NCBI GenBank assembly: GCA_945882475.1 | Contig: CAMCWJ010000184.1 | Location: 1 to 5,911 of the forward strand | Direction of reading: 5' to 3' | DNA length: 5,911 nt | Source: Bifidobacterium breve | GTDB taxonomy: Bacteria; Actinomycetota; Actinomycetes; Mycobacteriales; Mycobacteriaceae | In this document: positions 1-5,832 of the stretch, one piece after another | How positions within the stretch are numbered: the stretch's first letter is position 1 | Layout of the letters: every line of letters starts with the position of its first letter | Translations under genes and position numbers: made by a program | The notes under the pieces: generated by a model | The model's input: only the letters and a program-made list of their open reading frames with translations | Told to the model about the DNA's origin: nothing | The model's database searches: none

Positions 1-504
1 ACGCGGTTGGCAGGCGTCACTGCCGCACTGAACGACCGGATCGCGGCGTTGCCGCCGGGAGCCGTCGTCGGGCTGTGGACGTTCGACGGCGCCGACAGCC
101 GGCCGGTGGTGCCCGCCGGGCCGGTCGCCGATCAGCGGACCGCGCTGACCGACACGCTGGCCGGCTTGTCGCCGACCGGTGGCGGCGCGGTGTCGTTCAC
201 GACGCTGCCCCGGGCCTACTCCGAGGCGCTGGCCAATTACCGCCCCGGGCACCCGAATTCGATCCTGCTCATCACCCAGGGTCCACACACCGATCGGACC
301 CTGGCCGGGCCTGGCCTGGAGAACTTCCTCAAATCGGCGATCGACCCCAACCGGCCCGTCGCGGTCAACGTGATCGACTTCGGCCCCGATCCCGACCGCC
401 CGGTCTGGGAGGCGGTGGCGCGCCTGACCGGCGGCAGCTATCAGGAGATTGCCGCCGCCGACTCCCCCGACCTGGTCGGCGCGATCGCCCGGATGCTGTC
501 CTAG
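1..504 (+). CDS. VWA-domain protein, C-terminal part (5' end outside window)
   Basis: The reading frame is open from base 1 and ends at the TAG at 502-504, giving 167 residues of a longer protein. A TTG at 7 is in frame but is probably internal, because coding continues to the window edge. The visible part resembles the second half of a von Willebrand factor A fold. It has a hydrophobic strand with GLWTFDG (about window codons 24-30), a threonine/glycine loop SPTGGGAV (about 57-64) that could supply the MIDAS threonine, a strand ILLITQG (about 88-94), and a closing strand AVNVIDFG followed by a helix. The usual DG after the central strand is replaced by QG. The DxSxS metal-binding motif would lie upstream and cannot be seen. 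From memory, mycobacterial relatives are often exported substrate-binding/VWA proteins, but no signal peptide is visible here. It converges on gcvP with a 19-bp gap. Family call fairly sure; function unknown. Confidence 0.75.
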   Translation, partial: TRLAGVTAALNDRIAALPPGAVVGLWTFDGADSRPVVPAGPVADQRTALTDTLAGLSPTGGGAVSFTTLPRAYSEALANYRPGHPNSILLITQGPHTDRTLAGPGLENFLKSAIDPNRPVAVNVIDFGPDPDRPVWEAVARLTGGSYQEIAAADSPDLVGAIARMLS

Positions 505-523
505 CCGAAGATCACACGGCGTC

Positions 524-3382
524 TCAGGCGAACGCCTCGATCGGCGGGCACGAGCACACCAGGTTGCGGTCGCCGAAGGCCCCGTCGATTCTGCGAACCC
601 GGGGCCAGACCTTGGCCCGGAAGTCCTTGCCCAGCGGATAGGCCGCCTGCTCCCGGGTGTAGGGGTGGTCCCAGTTCTCCACCAGCAGGCATTCTGCGGT
701 GTGTGGTGAGTTGCGCAATGGGTTGTCCTCGGCGGGCCACTGCCCGGACCCCACCTGATCGATCTCGCCGCGGATGGCGATCATCGCCTCGCAGAACGCG
801 TCCACTTCGGCCAGGCTCTCACTCTCAGTCGGCTCGATCATCAGTGTGCCGGCCACCGGGAAGCTCATCGTGGGGGCGTGAAACCCATAGTCCGCCAAAC
901 GTTTTGCGACATCGTCGACCGTCACCCCGGTATCCTTGGTAATGGTGCGCAGATCCAGGATGCACTCATGGGCGACCATGCCGTTCTCACCGGTGTAGAG
1001 CACCGGGTAGTACTCGTCGAGTCGGCGGGCGATGTAGTTGGCCGAGGCGATCGCGGCCAGCGACGCCTTGCGCAGTCCGTCGGCGCCCATCATCCGGATG
1101 TAGGCCCAGGTGATGGGCAGGATAGACGCTGAACCGTACGGCGCAGCCGAAACCGGGTGTCCGCCGGGCAGTTCCGGTGCCAGTGGGTGACCGGGCAGAT
1201 AGGGCGCCAGGTGCGCGCGCACCGCCACCGGGCCGACGCCGGGTCCGCCACCGCCGTGCGGAATGCAGAACGTCTTATGCAGGTTCAGGTGGCTCACATC
1301 GCCGCCGAACTTGCCCGGCCGGGCCACCCCGACCAGGGCGTTGAGGTTGGCCCCGTCGACGTAGACCTGGCCGCCGGCGTCGTGCACCGCGGCGCAGATC
1401 TCGGCGATGTCGTACTCGAAGACACCGTGGGTGGACGGGTAGGTGATCATCAGTGCCGCCAGGGTGTCGGCGTGCTCGGTGATCTTCGCGCGCAGTTCGT
1501 CGAGGTCGACGTCACCGTTCTCGCGGCAGTTGACGACGATCACCCGCATGCCGACCATCGCCGCCGATGCGGCGTTGGTGCCGTGCGCACTGGACGGGAT
1601 CAGGCAGACGTCGCGGTGGCCCTGCCCGCGGGCCGCGTGGTAGTCGGCGATGGCGAGCAGACCGGCGTACTCGCCCTGCGAACCGGCGTTGGGTTGCAGG
1701 GAGATCGAGTCGTATCCGGTGATCGCGGTCAGCCACTCCTGCAGATCGGCGATCAGTCGGCGCATTCCGGGTGCGTCCCCGGCCGGCGCGAACGGGTGCT
1801 GGCGAGAGAACTCCGGCCAGGTGACGGCTTCCATCTCGGCGGCGGCGTTGAGTTTCATGGTGCAGGAGCCCAACGGGATCATGGTGCGGTCAAGCGCGAG
1901 GTCCTTGTCGGCCAGCGACCGCAGATACCGCATCATGGCGGTCTCGGTGCGGTATGAGGTGAACGCGGGATGGGTGAGGAAATCGGTTGTCCGGGTGGCG
2001 ATCTCGGGCCCGTCGAAGCTGGCGGCGACACCGGCGCCGAAGGCCTCCAGCACCTGCGCGACGTGTTCGCCGGTGGTGGCCTCGTCGCAGGACACCGAGA
2101 CGTGGTCGTCATCGATACGCCAGAGGTTGATCCCGGCGGCCTTCGCGGCAGCCTGGACCGCGGTGGCCCGGCCCGGCACGCGTGCGGTCACGGTGTCGAA
2201 GAAAGCGTCGTGCACCACCTCGATACCGGCAGCGGTGAGGCCGCCGGCCAGGCTGCGGGCGTGGCCGTGCACCCGGCGGGCGATCGCGGTAAGCCCGTCG
2301 GCGCCGTGATAGGAGGCGAACATCGCGGCCATCACCGCCAGCAGGACCTGGGCGGTGCAGATGTTGGAGGTGGCCCGGTCCCGGCGGATGTGCTGTTCGC
2401 GGGTCTGCAGGGCCAGTCGGTACGCCGGCGATCCGTCGGCGTCGATGGAGACGCCGACCAGTCGCCCGGGCAACGGGCGGGCGTGGGCGGTGTGGGCGGC
2501 CAGGTAACCGGCGTGCGGGCCGCCGAATCCCATGGGCACCCCGAGACGCTGGGCGCTGCCGAATGCCACGTCCGCGCCGATCTCCCCCGGCGGGGTCGTC
2601 AGCGTGCACGCCAGCAGATCGGCGCCGATGGCCACCAGCGCGCCGCGGTCGTGGGCCTGCGCGACGAGCGCGGACCAGTCGGTGAGGCGCCCACTGGCAC
2701 CGGGCAACTGCGCGATCACGCCGAAGAACTCGCCGTCGGGCAGGCCGTCGCGCAGGTCAGCGGTGACGATCTCGATACCCAGTGGTTCGGCGCGGGTCGC
2801 CAGCAAGGCGGCCGTCTGGGTGAACACGTCGACGTCCACTGCCAACCGGTTCGCCGAGCCGCGGACCGCACGGTGCATCAGCGCCATCGCCTCGGCGGCG
2901 GCAGTGGCCTCATCGAGCATCGAGGCATTGGCGATGTCCAGGCCGGTGAGGTCGGTGATCATGGTCTGGAAGTTCAGCAGCGCCTCCAACCGGCCCTGGC
3001 TGATCTCGGGCTGGTACGGCGTATAGGCGGTGTACCAGGCGGGGTTCTCCATGATGTTGCGCAGCAGCACCGGCGGGGTCAGGGTGTCGTAGTAGCCCTG
3101 ACCGATCATCGACACCGCCACGGTGTTGGAATCGGCCAGCTGCCGCAGTTCGGCCAGGGTCCGGTGTTCCCCGGCCGGGGCCGGAAGCGAGGCCAACCCG
3201 GCGGCGATACCGTTGCCGTCGAGGTCGTCCAGAATCCCCGGCGGGAGGGCCTTGGCGGCCAGTTCGTCGAGCGAGCCGACACCGATCACACCCAGGATGC
3301 GGTCCAGAGCCTCGGCGTTGAGGCCGATGTGGCGGTCGGCGAATGCGGAATCGGTGTTCTCGGAGACGGTGTTCTCGGACAC
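524..3382 (-). CDS. gcvP: Glycine dehydrogenase (aminomethyl-transferring), glycine cleavage system P protein
   Basis: This is a complete 952-residue P protein, the usual length for the fused single-chain form. It is the PLP enzyme that decarboxylates glycine and passes the aminomethyl group to the lipoyl arm of GcvH in the cytosol, as part of the glycine cleavage complex with GcvT and Lpd. The N-terminal half holds ADRHIG (15-20), SMIGQGYYDT (91-100), NPAWYTAYTPYQPEISQGR (113-131) and GFGGPHAGY (285-293). The C-terminal half holds MIPLGSCTMKLNA (501-513), SSAHGTNAASA (597-607), the PLP-lysine motif LNLHKTFCIPHGGGGPG (699-715, Schiff-base lysine K703) and PTESES (851-856). The start is the GTG at 3382-3380, preceded by AGGAG at 3393-3389 with a 6-nt spacer. 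It is transcribed from a leader with a tandem glycine riboswitch. The first residues contain a repeat, SENTVSENT. M. tuberculosis calls this gene gcvB. No frameshift or missing motif was seen. Confidence 0.98.
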   Translation of the reverse strand: MSENTVSENTDSAFADRHIGLNAEALDRILGVIGVGSLDELAAKALPPGILDDLDGNGIAAGLASLPAPAGEHRTLAELRQLADSNTVAVSMIGQGYYDTLTPPVLLRNIMENPAWYTAYTPYQPEISQGRLEALLNFQTMITDLTGLDIANASMLDEATAAAEAMALMHRAVRGSANRLAVDVDVFTQTAALLATRAEPLGIEIVTADLRDGLPDGEFFGVIAQLPGASGRLTDWSALVAQAHDRGALVAIGADLLACTLTTPPGEIGADVAFGSAQRLGVPMGFGGPHAGYLAAHTAHARPLPGRLVGVSIDADGSPAYRLALQTREQHIRRDRATSNICTAQVLLAVMAAMFASYHGADGLTAIARRVHGHARSLAGGLTAAGIEVVHDAFFDTVTARVPGRATAVQAAAKAAGINLWRIDDDHVSVSCDEATTGEHVAQVLEAFGAGVAASFDGPEIATRTTDFLTHPAFTSYRTETAMMRYLRSLADKDLALDRTMIPLGSCTMKLNAAAEMEAVTWPEFSRQHPFAPAGDAPGMRRLIADLQEWLTAITGYDSISLQPNAGSQGEYAGLLAIADYHAARGQGHRDVCLIPSSAHGTNAASAAMVGMRVIVVNCRENGDVDLDELRAKITEHADTLAALMITYPSTHGVFEYDIAEICAAVHDAGGQVYVDGANLNALVGVARPGKFGGDVSHLNLHKTFCIPHGGGGPGVGPVAVRAHLAPYLPGHPLAPELPGGHPVSAAPYGSASILPITWAYIRMMGADGLRKASLAAIASANYIARRLDEYYPVLYTGENGMVAHECILDLRTITKDTGVTVDDVAKRLADYGFHAPTMSFPVAGTLMIEPTESESLAEVDAFCEAMIAIRGEIDQVGSGQWPAEDNPLRNSPHTAECLLVENWDHPYTREQAAYPLGKDFRAKVWPRVRRIDGAFGDRNLVCSCPPIEAFA

Positions 3383-3402
3383 GGGGCACTCCTGGCTAGG
3401 GC

Positions 3403-3423
3403 GGACGCGACGATCGGACGTCC
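3403..3423 (-). promoter_or_regulatory. Candidate expression-platform hairpin between riboswitch and gcvP start
   Basis: On the minus strand GGACG (3423-3419) can pair with CGTCC (3407-3403) across an 11-nt loop. The hairpin starts 4 nt after the closing P1 strand of aptamer 2 (ends at 3428) and ends 9 nt before the AGGAG ribosome-binding site (3393-3389). It has no following T tract, so it is not a standard intrinsic terminator. Its position would suit control of translation initiation or mRNA structure. The stem is visible; its role is inference. Confidence 0.35.
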
Positions 3424-3427
3424 TCCC

Positions 3428-3519
3428 CCTCTGTCATGGGTGCCTGAGAGATTCAGCGGCGGAAACACCGCTTTTCCCCATCGGCGGGCGGCCGCGAAAC
3501 GGCCACCGCTTTCCAGAGG
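3428..3519 (-). promoter_or_regulatory. Glycine riboswitch, second aptamer (gene-proximal)
   Basis: On the minus strand P1 is CCTCTG (3519-3514) paired with CAGAGG (3433-3428). Just inside lies GGAAAGC, followed by a GC-rich hairpin. The core segment GCCGATGGGGAAA (3485-3473) aligns with the family consensus near CCGAAGGRGCAA, with changes from it. The hallmark ATCTCTCAGGCACC (3452-3439) is present just before the 3' P1 strand. The aptamer therefore has all parts but a more divergent core than aptamer 1. In tandem glycine riboswitches both aptamers contribute to ligand response; upstream of gcv genes, glycine normally raises expression. Confidence 0.88.
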
Positions 3520-3626
3520 CATCGTGTCCCGGTGCGGTCCTGGGGCCTGAGAGATTGACGGAGAGGTATTGCTCCTTCGGCGTCCGCGGCTGGCTACCGC
3601 GGAACTCTCCCGCACTGGCTCGATAC
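3520..3626 (-). other. Leader-linker P0 helix of the tandem riboswitch (probable kink-turn)
   Basis: The leader segment TATCG (3625-3621), just 5' of aptamer 1, can pair with CGATG (3524-3520) in the inter-aptamer linker: four Watson-Crick pairs and one U-G wobble. G-C at 3626/3519 could add a sixth pair in competition with aptamer 2 P1. Unpaired G and A residues (AG in the leader, GACA in the linker) lie between this helix and aptamer 1 P1. That layout resembles the leader-linker kink-turn described for tandem glycine riboswitches. The pairing is visible; the kink-turn geometry is inferred. Confidence 0.6.
3532..3615 (-). promoter_or_regulatory. Glycine riboswitch, first aptamer (promoter-proximal)
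   Basis: On the minus strand P1 is GTGCGG (3615-3610) paired with CCGCAC (3537-3532), and CC/GG extends it beyond one A-C mismatch. Next come GAGAG and a perfect 6-bp hairpin, CCGCGG (3602-3597) with CCGCGG (3589-3584) around a 7-nt loop. After that is the canonical core GCCGAAGGAGCAAT (3581-3568), CCTCTCC, then the hallmark ATCTCTCAGGC (3555-3545) and AGGACCGCAC closing P1. All conserved blocks of the GEMM-independent glycine (gcvT-type) RNA family are present in order. It lies 12 nt upstream of aptamer 2 and about 150 nt upstream of the gcvP start. Confidence 0.95.
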
Positions 3627-3633
3627 GCCCCTG

Positions 3634-3662
3634 AGTCTAGCCGCGAGCAGACATAAAGTCGC
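3634..3662 (-). promoter_or_regulatory. Candidate promoter of gcvP (-35 GCGACT, -10 TAGACT)
   Basis: On the minus strand TAGACT (3639-3634) fits the mycobacterial housekeeping-sigma -10 pattern TANNNT. GCGACT (3662-3657) lies 17 nt upstream and keeps the GAC core of TTGACA. Transcription would begin near 3628, only a few nucleotides before the P0 strand and aptamer 1 of the glycine riboswitch, so the leader would hold the full riboswitch. The -35 lies inside the left arm of the long inverted repeat. No experimental start site is available. Confidence 0.5.
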
Positions 3663-3702
3663 ACCGGCGGGGCCGAAAACGTGCGAGTTTGCGTCTGCTC
3701 GC
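3643..3702. repeat. Long imperfect inverted repeat between resR and gcvP
   Basis: The arms are 22 nt each: 3643-3664 and 3681-3702. They match at 19 of 22 positions, including a perfect outer 10 bp (GCGAGCAGAC against GTCTGCTCGC) and inner GTGCGA and TTT blocks. The 16-nt centre contains a nested stem, CGGC (3665-3668) with GCCG (3672-3675), followed by AAAAC. Outside the arms, CC (3641-3642) and GG (3704-3705) could extend the stem past one bulged base. It begins 16 bp downstream of the resR stop, so in resR RNA it would form a strong hairpin and could end transcription, although no U tract follows. It also resembles small dispersed palindromic elements. No convincing target-site duplication was seen. 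Confidence 0.8.
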
Positions 3703-3718
3703 CGGAGGGTGGCCCAGT

Positions 3719-4342
3719 TCAGCCGATCTTGCGGTCGCGGTTCTTGCGCCGGGAGGCCAATTCGTCCTCGGGTGCGGCGATCGACTCGCCGCCGTCGGCG
3801 CGTTCGCCGGTGAAGTCCGCGATGGTGCCGGTCAATTCGCGCATCGCGCCGCTGACGGCAATGCCGAACACGCCCTGGCCGCCCTGGAGTAGGTCGACAA
3901 CCTCTTCGGCCGAGGTGCATTCATAGACGGTGGCGCCATCGGAGAACAGGGTGATGTTGGCCAGGTCCTGCACGCCACGCTGGCGGAGGTGGTCCACCGC
4001 GACACGGATGTTGTGCAGCGAGATACCGGTGTCGAGCAGTCGCTTGACGATCTTGAGAACCAGGATGTCCTTGAACGAGTACAGCCGCTGGCTGCCGGAG
4101 CCGGCCGCGCCTCGGATCGACGGCACCACCAGCGAGGTGCGTGCCCAGTAGTCCAACTGCCGGTAGGTGATGCCGGCGATCTGGCAGGCGCTGGGCCCGC
4201 GGTAGCCGACGAGTTCGTCGGGCACCGAGTCGTCGGGGAACAGGCCGCCCTGCACGGGTGCACTCACCGGAATCGGGGCCGAAGCCTCCGAGTCGTAGTG
4301 GACAGCGAGATCCAGTTGTTCCTGACGTGGCTCGTCGCCCAC
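3719..4342 (-). CDS. resR: MerR-like transcriptional regulator, Rv1830/ResR (McdR) type
   Basis: This 207-residue protein belongs to the MerR-like helix-turn-helix superfamily. The start is taken as GTG at 4342-4340, giving VGDEPRQEQLDLAVHYD. GAGG sits 7 nt upstream (4353-4350), and the frame upstream (to 4489) reads as non-mycobacterial-looking, Arg-rich sequence over the promoter region. After an acidic, flexible N-terminus (about 1-45), residues 49-75 (GPSACQIAGITYRQLDYWARTSLV) form the DNA-binding helix-turn-helix. Residues 76-120 give the wing (GSQRLYSFKDI) and the following helices. A central part (125-180) may bind a ligand or form the dimer, and the tail is basic (RRKNRDRK). In M. tuberculosis the homologue Rv1830 is described as ResR/McdR, a regulator tied to growth, cell division and recovery after antibiotics. 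It has its own promoter candidate and appears to end at the long inverted repeat before gcvP. Confidence 0.9.
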   Translation of the reverse strand: MGDEPRQEQLDLAVHYDSEASAPIPVSAPVQGGLFPDDSVPDELVGYRGPSACQIAGITYRQLDYWARTSLVVPSIRGAAGSGSQRLYSFKDILVLKIVKRLLDTGISLHNIRVAVDHLRQRGVQDLANITLFSDGATVYECTSAEEVVDLLQGGQGVFGIAVSGAMRELTGTIADFTGERADGGESIAAPEDELASRRKNRDRKIG

Positions 4343-4396
4343 GGTGTTTCCTCTCGCCAATCCCGCTACACGCTCCGACGTGCTCCCAGCACTCCA

Positions 4397-4410
4397 CACT
4401 TGTGAAAGTG
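4397..4410. repeat. Short inverted repeat at the predicted resR start site
   Basis: CACTT-GTGA-AAGTG gives perfect 5-bp arms with a 4-bp spacer. It sits 5 bp downstream of the candidate resR -10 box (4416-4421), overlapping the likely transcription start, where an operator would block or bend the promoter. Autoregulation by the MerR-like product is possible. Arms this short also occur by chance. Confidence 0.3.
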
Positions 4411-4415
4411 CTCTG

Positions 4416-4443
4416 AGCATACGCCCTGACGACGGGCGGTCAT
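4416..4443 (-). promoter_or_regulatory. Candidate promoter of resR
   Basis: On the minus strand TATGCT (4421-4416) matches the -10 pattern TANNNT and ATGACC (4443-4438) resembles a -35 box, with a 16-nt spacer. Start of transcription would be near 4409, giving a leader of about 67 nt before the GTG. The 210-bp gap to the upstream gene favours an independent promoter. The -35 box is a weak match. Confidence 0.4.
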
Positions 4444-4518
4444 GCTCGTCGTGGCATCTGAAGTATGGCCGTCGCCGGGCGCACGGCACGGCATCCGATG
4501 GGTGTGTCGGGCGGCACT

Positions 4519-4532
4519 GTCTCAGATGAGAC
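4519..4532. repeat. Perfect 6-bp inverted repeat downstream of the Rv1829-type gene
   Basis: GTCTCA-GA-TGAGAC has perfect 6-bp arms around 2 bp. It lies 20 bp beyond the stop of the nuclease-domain gene and about 75 bp upstream of the candidate resR promoter. As RNA it makes a 5-bp stem with a 4-nt loop. An outer GGGCA (4549-4545) could pair imperfectly with TGCCGCCC downstream, giving a longer weak terminator-like fold. It could instead be an operator for a dimeric regulator. The repeat is visible, its role is not. Confidence 0.4.
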
Positions 4533-4552
4533 GCATCCGTGATCTGCCCGGC

Positions 4553-5047
4553 TCAGGTGGCTTTGAAGTCGTCCGGTGAGACGCTGTCGAGGAACTCCTT
4601 GAACTTCTCGACCTCGTCCTCGCGCAGGGCGCCGGTGGATTCCTCGTCGCCCTCTTCGGGAATCAGCAGGCCGGCCTCGTCGAGCACGGCCTCCTCGACG
4701 AAGATCGGGACGCCCACGCGCAGTGCGATCGCCACCGAATCCGATGGCCGCGCCGAGACCCGCACGTCGTTCTCGAAGACCAGATCTGCGTAAAAGGTGC
4801 CCTCCTGCAGATCCACGATGCGCACCTCTTTGAGCGAATGCCCAAGGGCGCCAAGGACATCGGCGAACAGATCGTGGGTCAGCGGGCGCGGCGGCTCCTG
4901 GCCCTGCTGGTGGTAGACGATGGCCTTGGCCTCGGCTTCACCGATCCAGATCGGCAGGATCCGGTCGCCTTCGGACTCACGAAGAAGGAGCACCGCCTGA
5001 TTTGCGGGCTGCTCCACACGGACGCCTGCCACTCGAACCTCGGCCAT
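4553..5047 (-). CDS. Bifunctional nuclease (BFN/DUF151) domain protein, Rv1829 type
   Basis: This 164-residue protein matches the DUF151/bifunctional nuclease family, whose plant members have been reported to cut DNA and RNA. The bacterial role is unsettled. Residues 1-130 form the domain. It has an N-terminal strand pair (VRVAGVRVEQPANQAVLLLRE), ILPIWIGEAEAKAI (30-43), the conserved RPLTHDL (54-60), then DLQEGTFYADLVFE (79-92) and the signature SARPSDSVAIALR (98-110). The tail (131-164) is strongly acidic (EEGDEES) and ends in an amphipathic segment. The ATG at 5047-5045 is preceded by GGAGG (5062-5058) at a spacing of 10 nt, and homologues start the same way. It lies 68 bp after the Rv1828-type regulator and is probably co-transcribed with it. 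This arrangement between two MerR-like genes is conserved in mycobacteria, so a link to their regulation is plausible but unproved. Confidence 0.92.
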   Translation of the reverse strand: MAEVRVAGVRVEQPANQAVLLLRESEGDRILPIWIGEAEAKAIVYHQQGQEPPRPLTHDLFADVLGALGHSLKEVRIVDLQEGTFYADLVFENDVRVSARPSDSVAIALRVGVPIFVEEAVLDEAGLLIPEEGDEESTGALREDEVEKFKEFLDSVSPDDFKAT

Positions 5048-5115
5048 CTGTGTCGCACCTCCGCGCGCGCCGTGCTCCCGCCCGGGTCTGGGCGCTCACC
5101 CTGGGAAGTCTAGTC

Positions 5116-5832
5116 CTAGCGGTCCAGAACGTCTCGCACCGCGGACTTGAGCAGCGCGGTGTGCATCGTGATCGCCAGCGCCGCAACCTCGCGGGCCAGA
5201 TCGTCGGCGCGGTCACGGGCGCCGGCCGTGCCGGCCTTGCCCACCGGGCCGGCGATCTGGGCGATCAGATCGGACTGCCGGTCGGCGGCCGAGCGGAAGG
5301 CCCGCAGGTGCCGCGGTTCGACGCCGTATTCGCCGAGCGCACCGGCGCACCGGGCGATCACCACCGCGTGTTCGTCGAACAGACCGCCCGGACCGGCCGT
5401 GATGATGCCGGCCCGGCACAGCGCGGTGAGCAGTGCGGTGGTCACCCCGGACCGCTCCAGCAGGTCGTCCCGGCTCAACAGGACAGGCGCGGCGGCGGGT
5501 GCCCGTTCACCAACCGCGGTGACCAGGCGCGGTGCCGGATAGGCCGACTCGTGGCGGGGCAGTTCGCCGTCAGGTTGGGAGTCGAGCTGGGCCTTGATCA
5601 CCTTCAACGGCAGGTACTGGTCGCGTTGGGCGGTGAGAACGAACCTCAGCCGAGCGCAGTCGTAGGCGGTGAACAGCCGGTAGCCCGCCGGGCTCCGCTC
5701 CGGGGTGATCAGACCCTCGGCCTCCAGGAAGCGGATCTTGGAGATCGTCACATCCGGAAAGTCCGGGCGCAGCAGATCCAGGACCGCGCCGATCGACATT
5801 CCGGCCAGGCCGGGACTATCGGGGGCTGTCAC
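5116..5832 (-). CDS. MerR family transcriptional regulator, Rv1828 type
   Basis: This 238-residue regulator has an N-terminal MerR DNA-binding domain. The helix-turn-helix is around 13-38 (SIGAVLDLLRPDFPDVTISKIRFLEAEG), the wing around 41-55 (ITPERSPAGYRLFTAYD), and further helices at 58-84 include RLRFVLTAQRDQYLPLKVIKAQL. A Pro/Ala-rich linker (about 96-117) leads to a second, helical domain (about 118-238) that probably handles dimerisation and effector binding. It has only two cysteines (59, 139) besides C162 and no metal-binding cysteine cluster, so it is not a typical metal sensor. The start is GTG at 5832-5830 inside the end of garA, a 17-bp overlap, and gives MTAPDSP as in relatives. 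No strong Shine-Dalgarno is visible, which fits translational coupling to garA. An ATG at residue 12 is the alternative start. The targets cannot be read from sequence. Confidence 0.93.
   Translation of the reverse strand: MTAPDSPGLAGMSIGAVLDLLRPDFPDVTISKIRFLEAEGLITPERSPAGYRLFTAYDCARLRFVLTAQRDQYLPLKVIKAQLDSQPDGELPRHESAYPAPRLVTAVGERAPAAAPVLLSRDDLLERSGVTTALLTALCRAGIITAGPGGLFDEHAVVIARCAGALGEYGVEPRHLRAFRSAADRQSDLIAQIAGPVGKAGTAGARDRADDLAREVAALAITMHTALLKSAVRDVLDR

Noticed and set aside
518..537. Short stems at the gcvP/VWA junction (GGCGT/ACGCC, and AGGCG-AA-CGCCT) as a bidirectional terminator.
   Set aside because: Only 5 bp each, mutually exclusive, within the gcvP stop region, and no T tract on either strand.
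1157..1957. A 266-codon plus-strand frame opposite the C-terminal half of gcvP.
   Set aside because: Same antisense shadow effect, with low-complexity composition and no start signal.
1970..3550. A 526-codon open frame on the plus strand opposite gcvP and its riboswitch.
   Set aside because: It is the antisense of a clear GcvP gene in high-GC DNA, is rich in Gly/Arg/Val/His with no recognisable domain, and runs through the riboswitch. It is a codon-bias shadow.
3286..3615. A 109-codon minus-strand frame across the riboswitch and the gcvP start, similar in place to the small Rv1831 annotated in M. tuberculosis.
   Set aside because: It overlaps both aptamers and the start of gcvP, and the composition (Arg/Pro/Ser-rich) does not look like a protein. 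The conserved bases are explained by RNA structure.
4343..4489. A 49-residue N-terminal extension of the ResR-type protein to 4489.
   Set aside because: The extension is Arg/Ser-rich and covers the promoter candidate. The GTG at 4342 has a ribosome-binding site and begins the family-like sequence.
5048..5115. Promoter or terminator between the Rv1828- and Rv1829-type genes (TAGACT at 5112-5107, and a bulged GC stem).
   Set aside because: No acceptable -35 box at the right distance, and the stem is imperfect with a large loop. Co-transcription is simpler.
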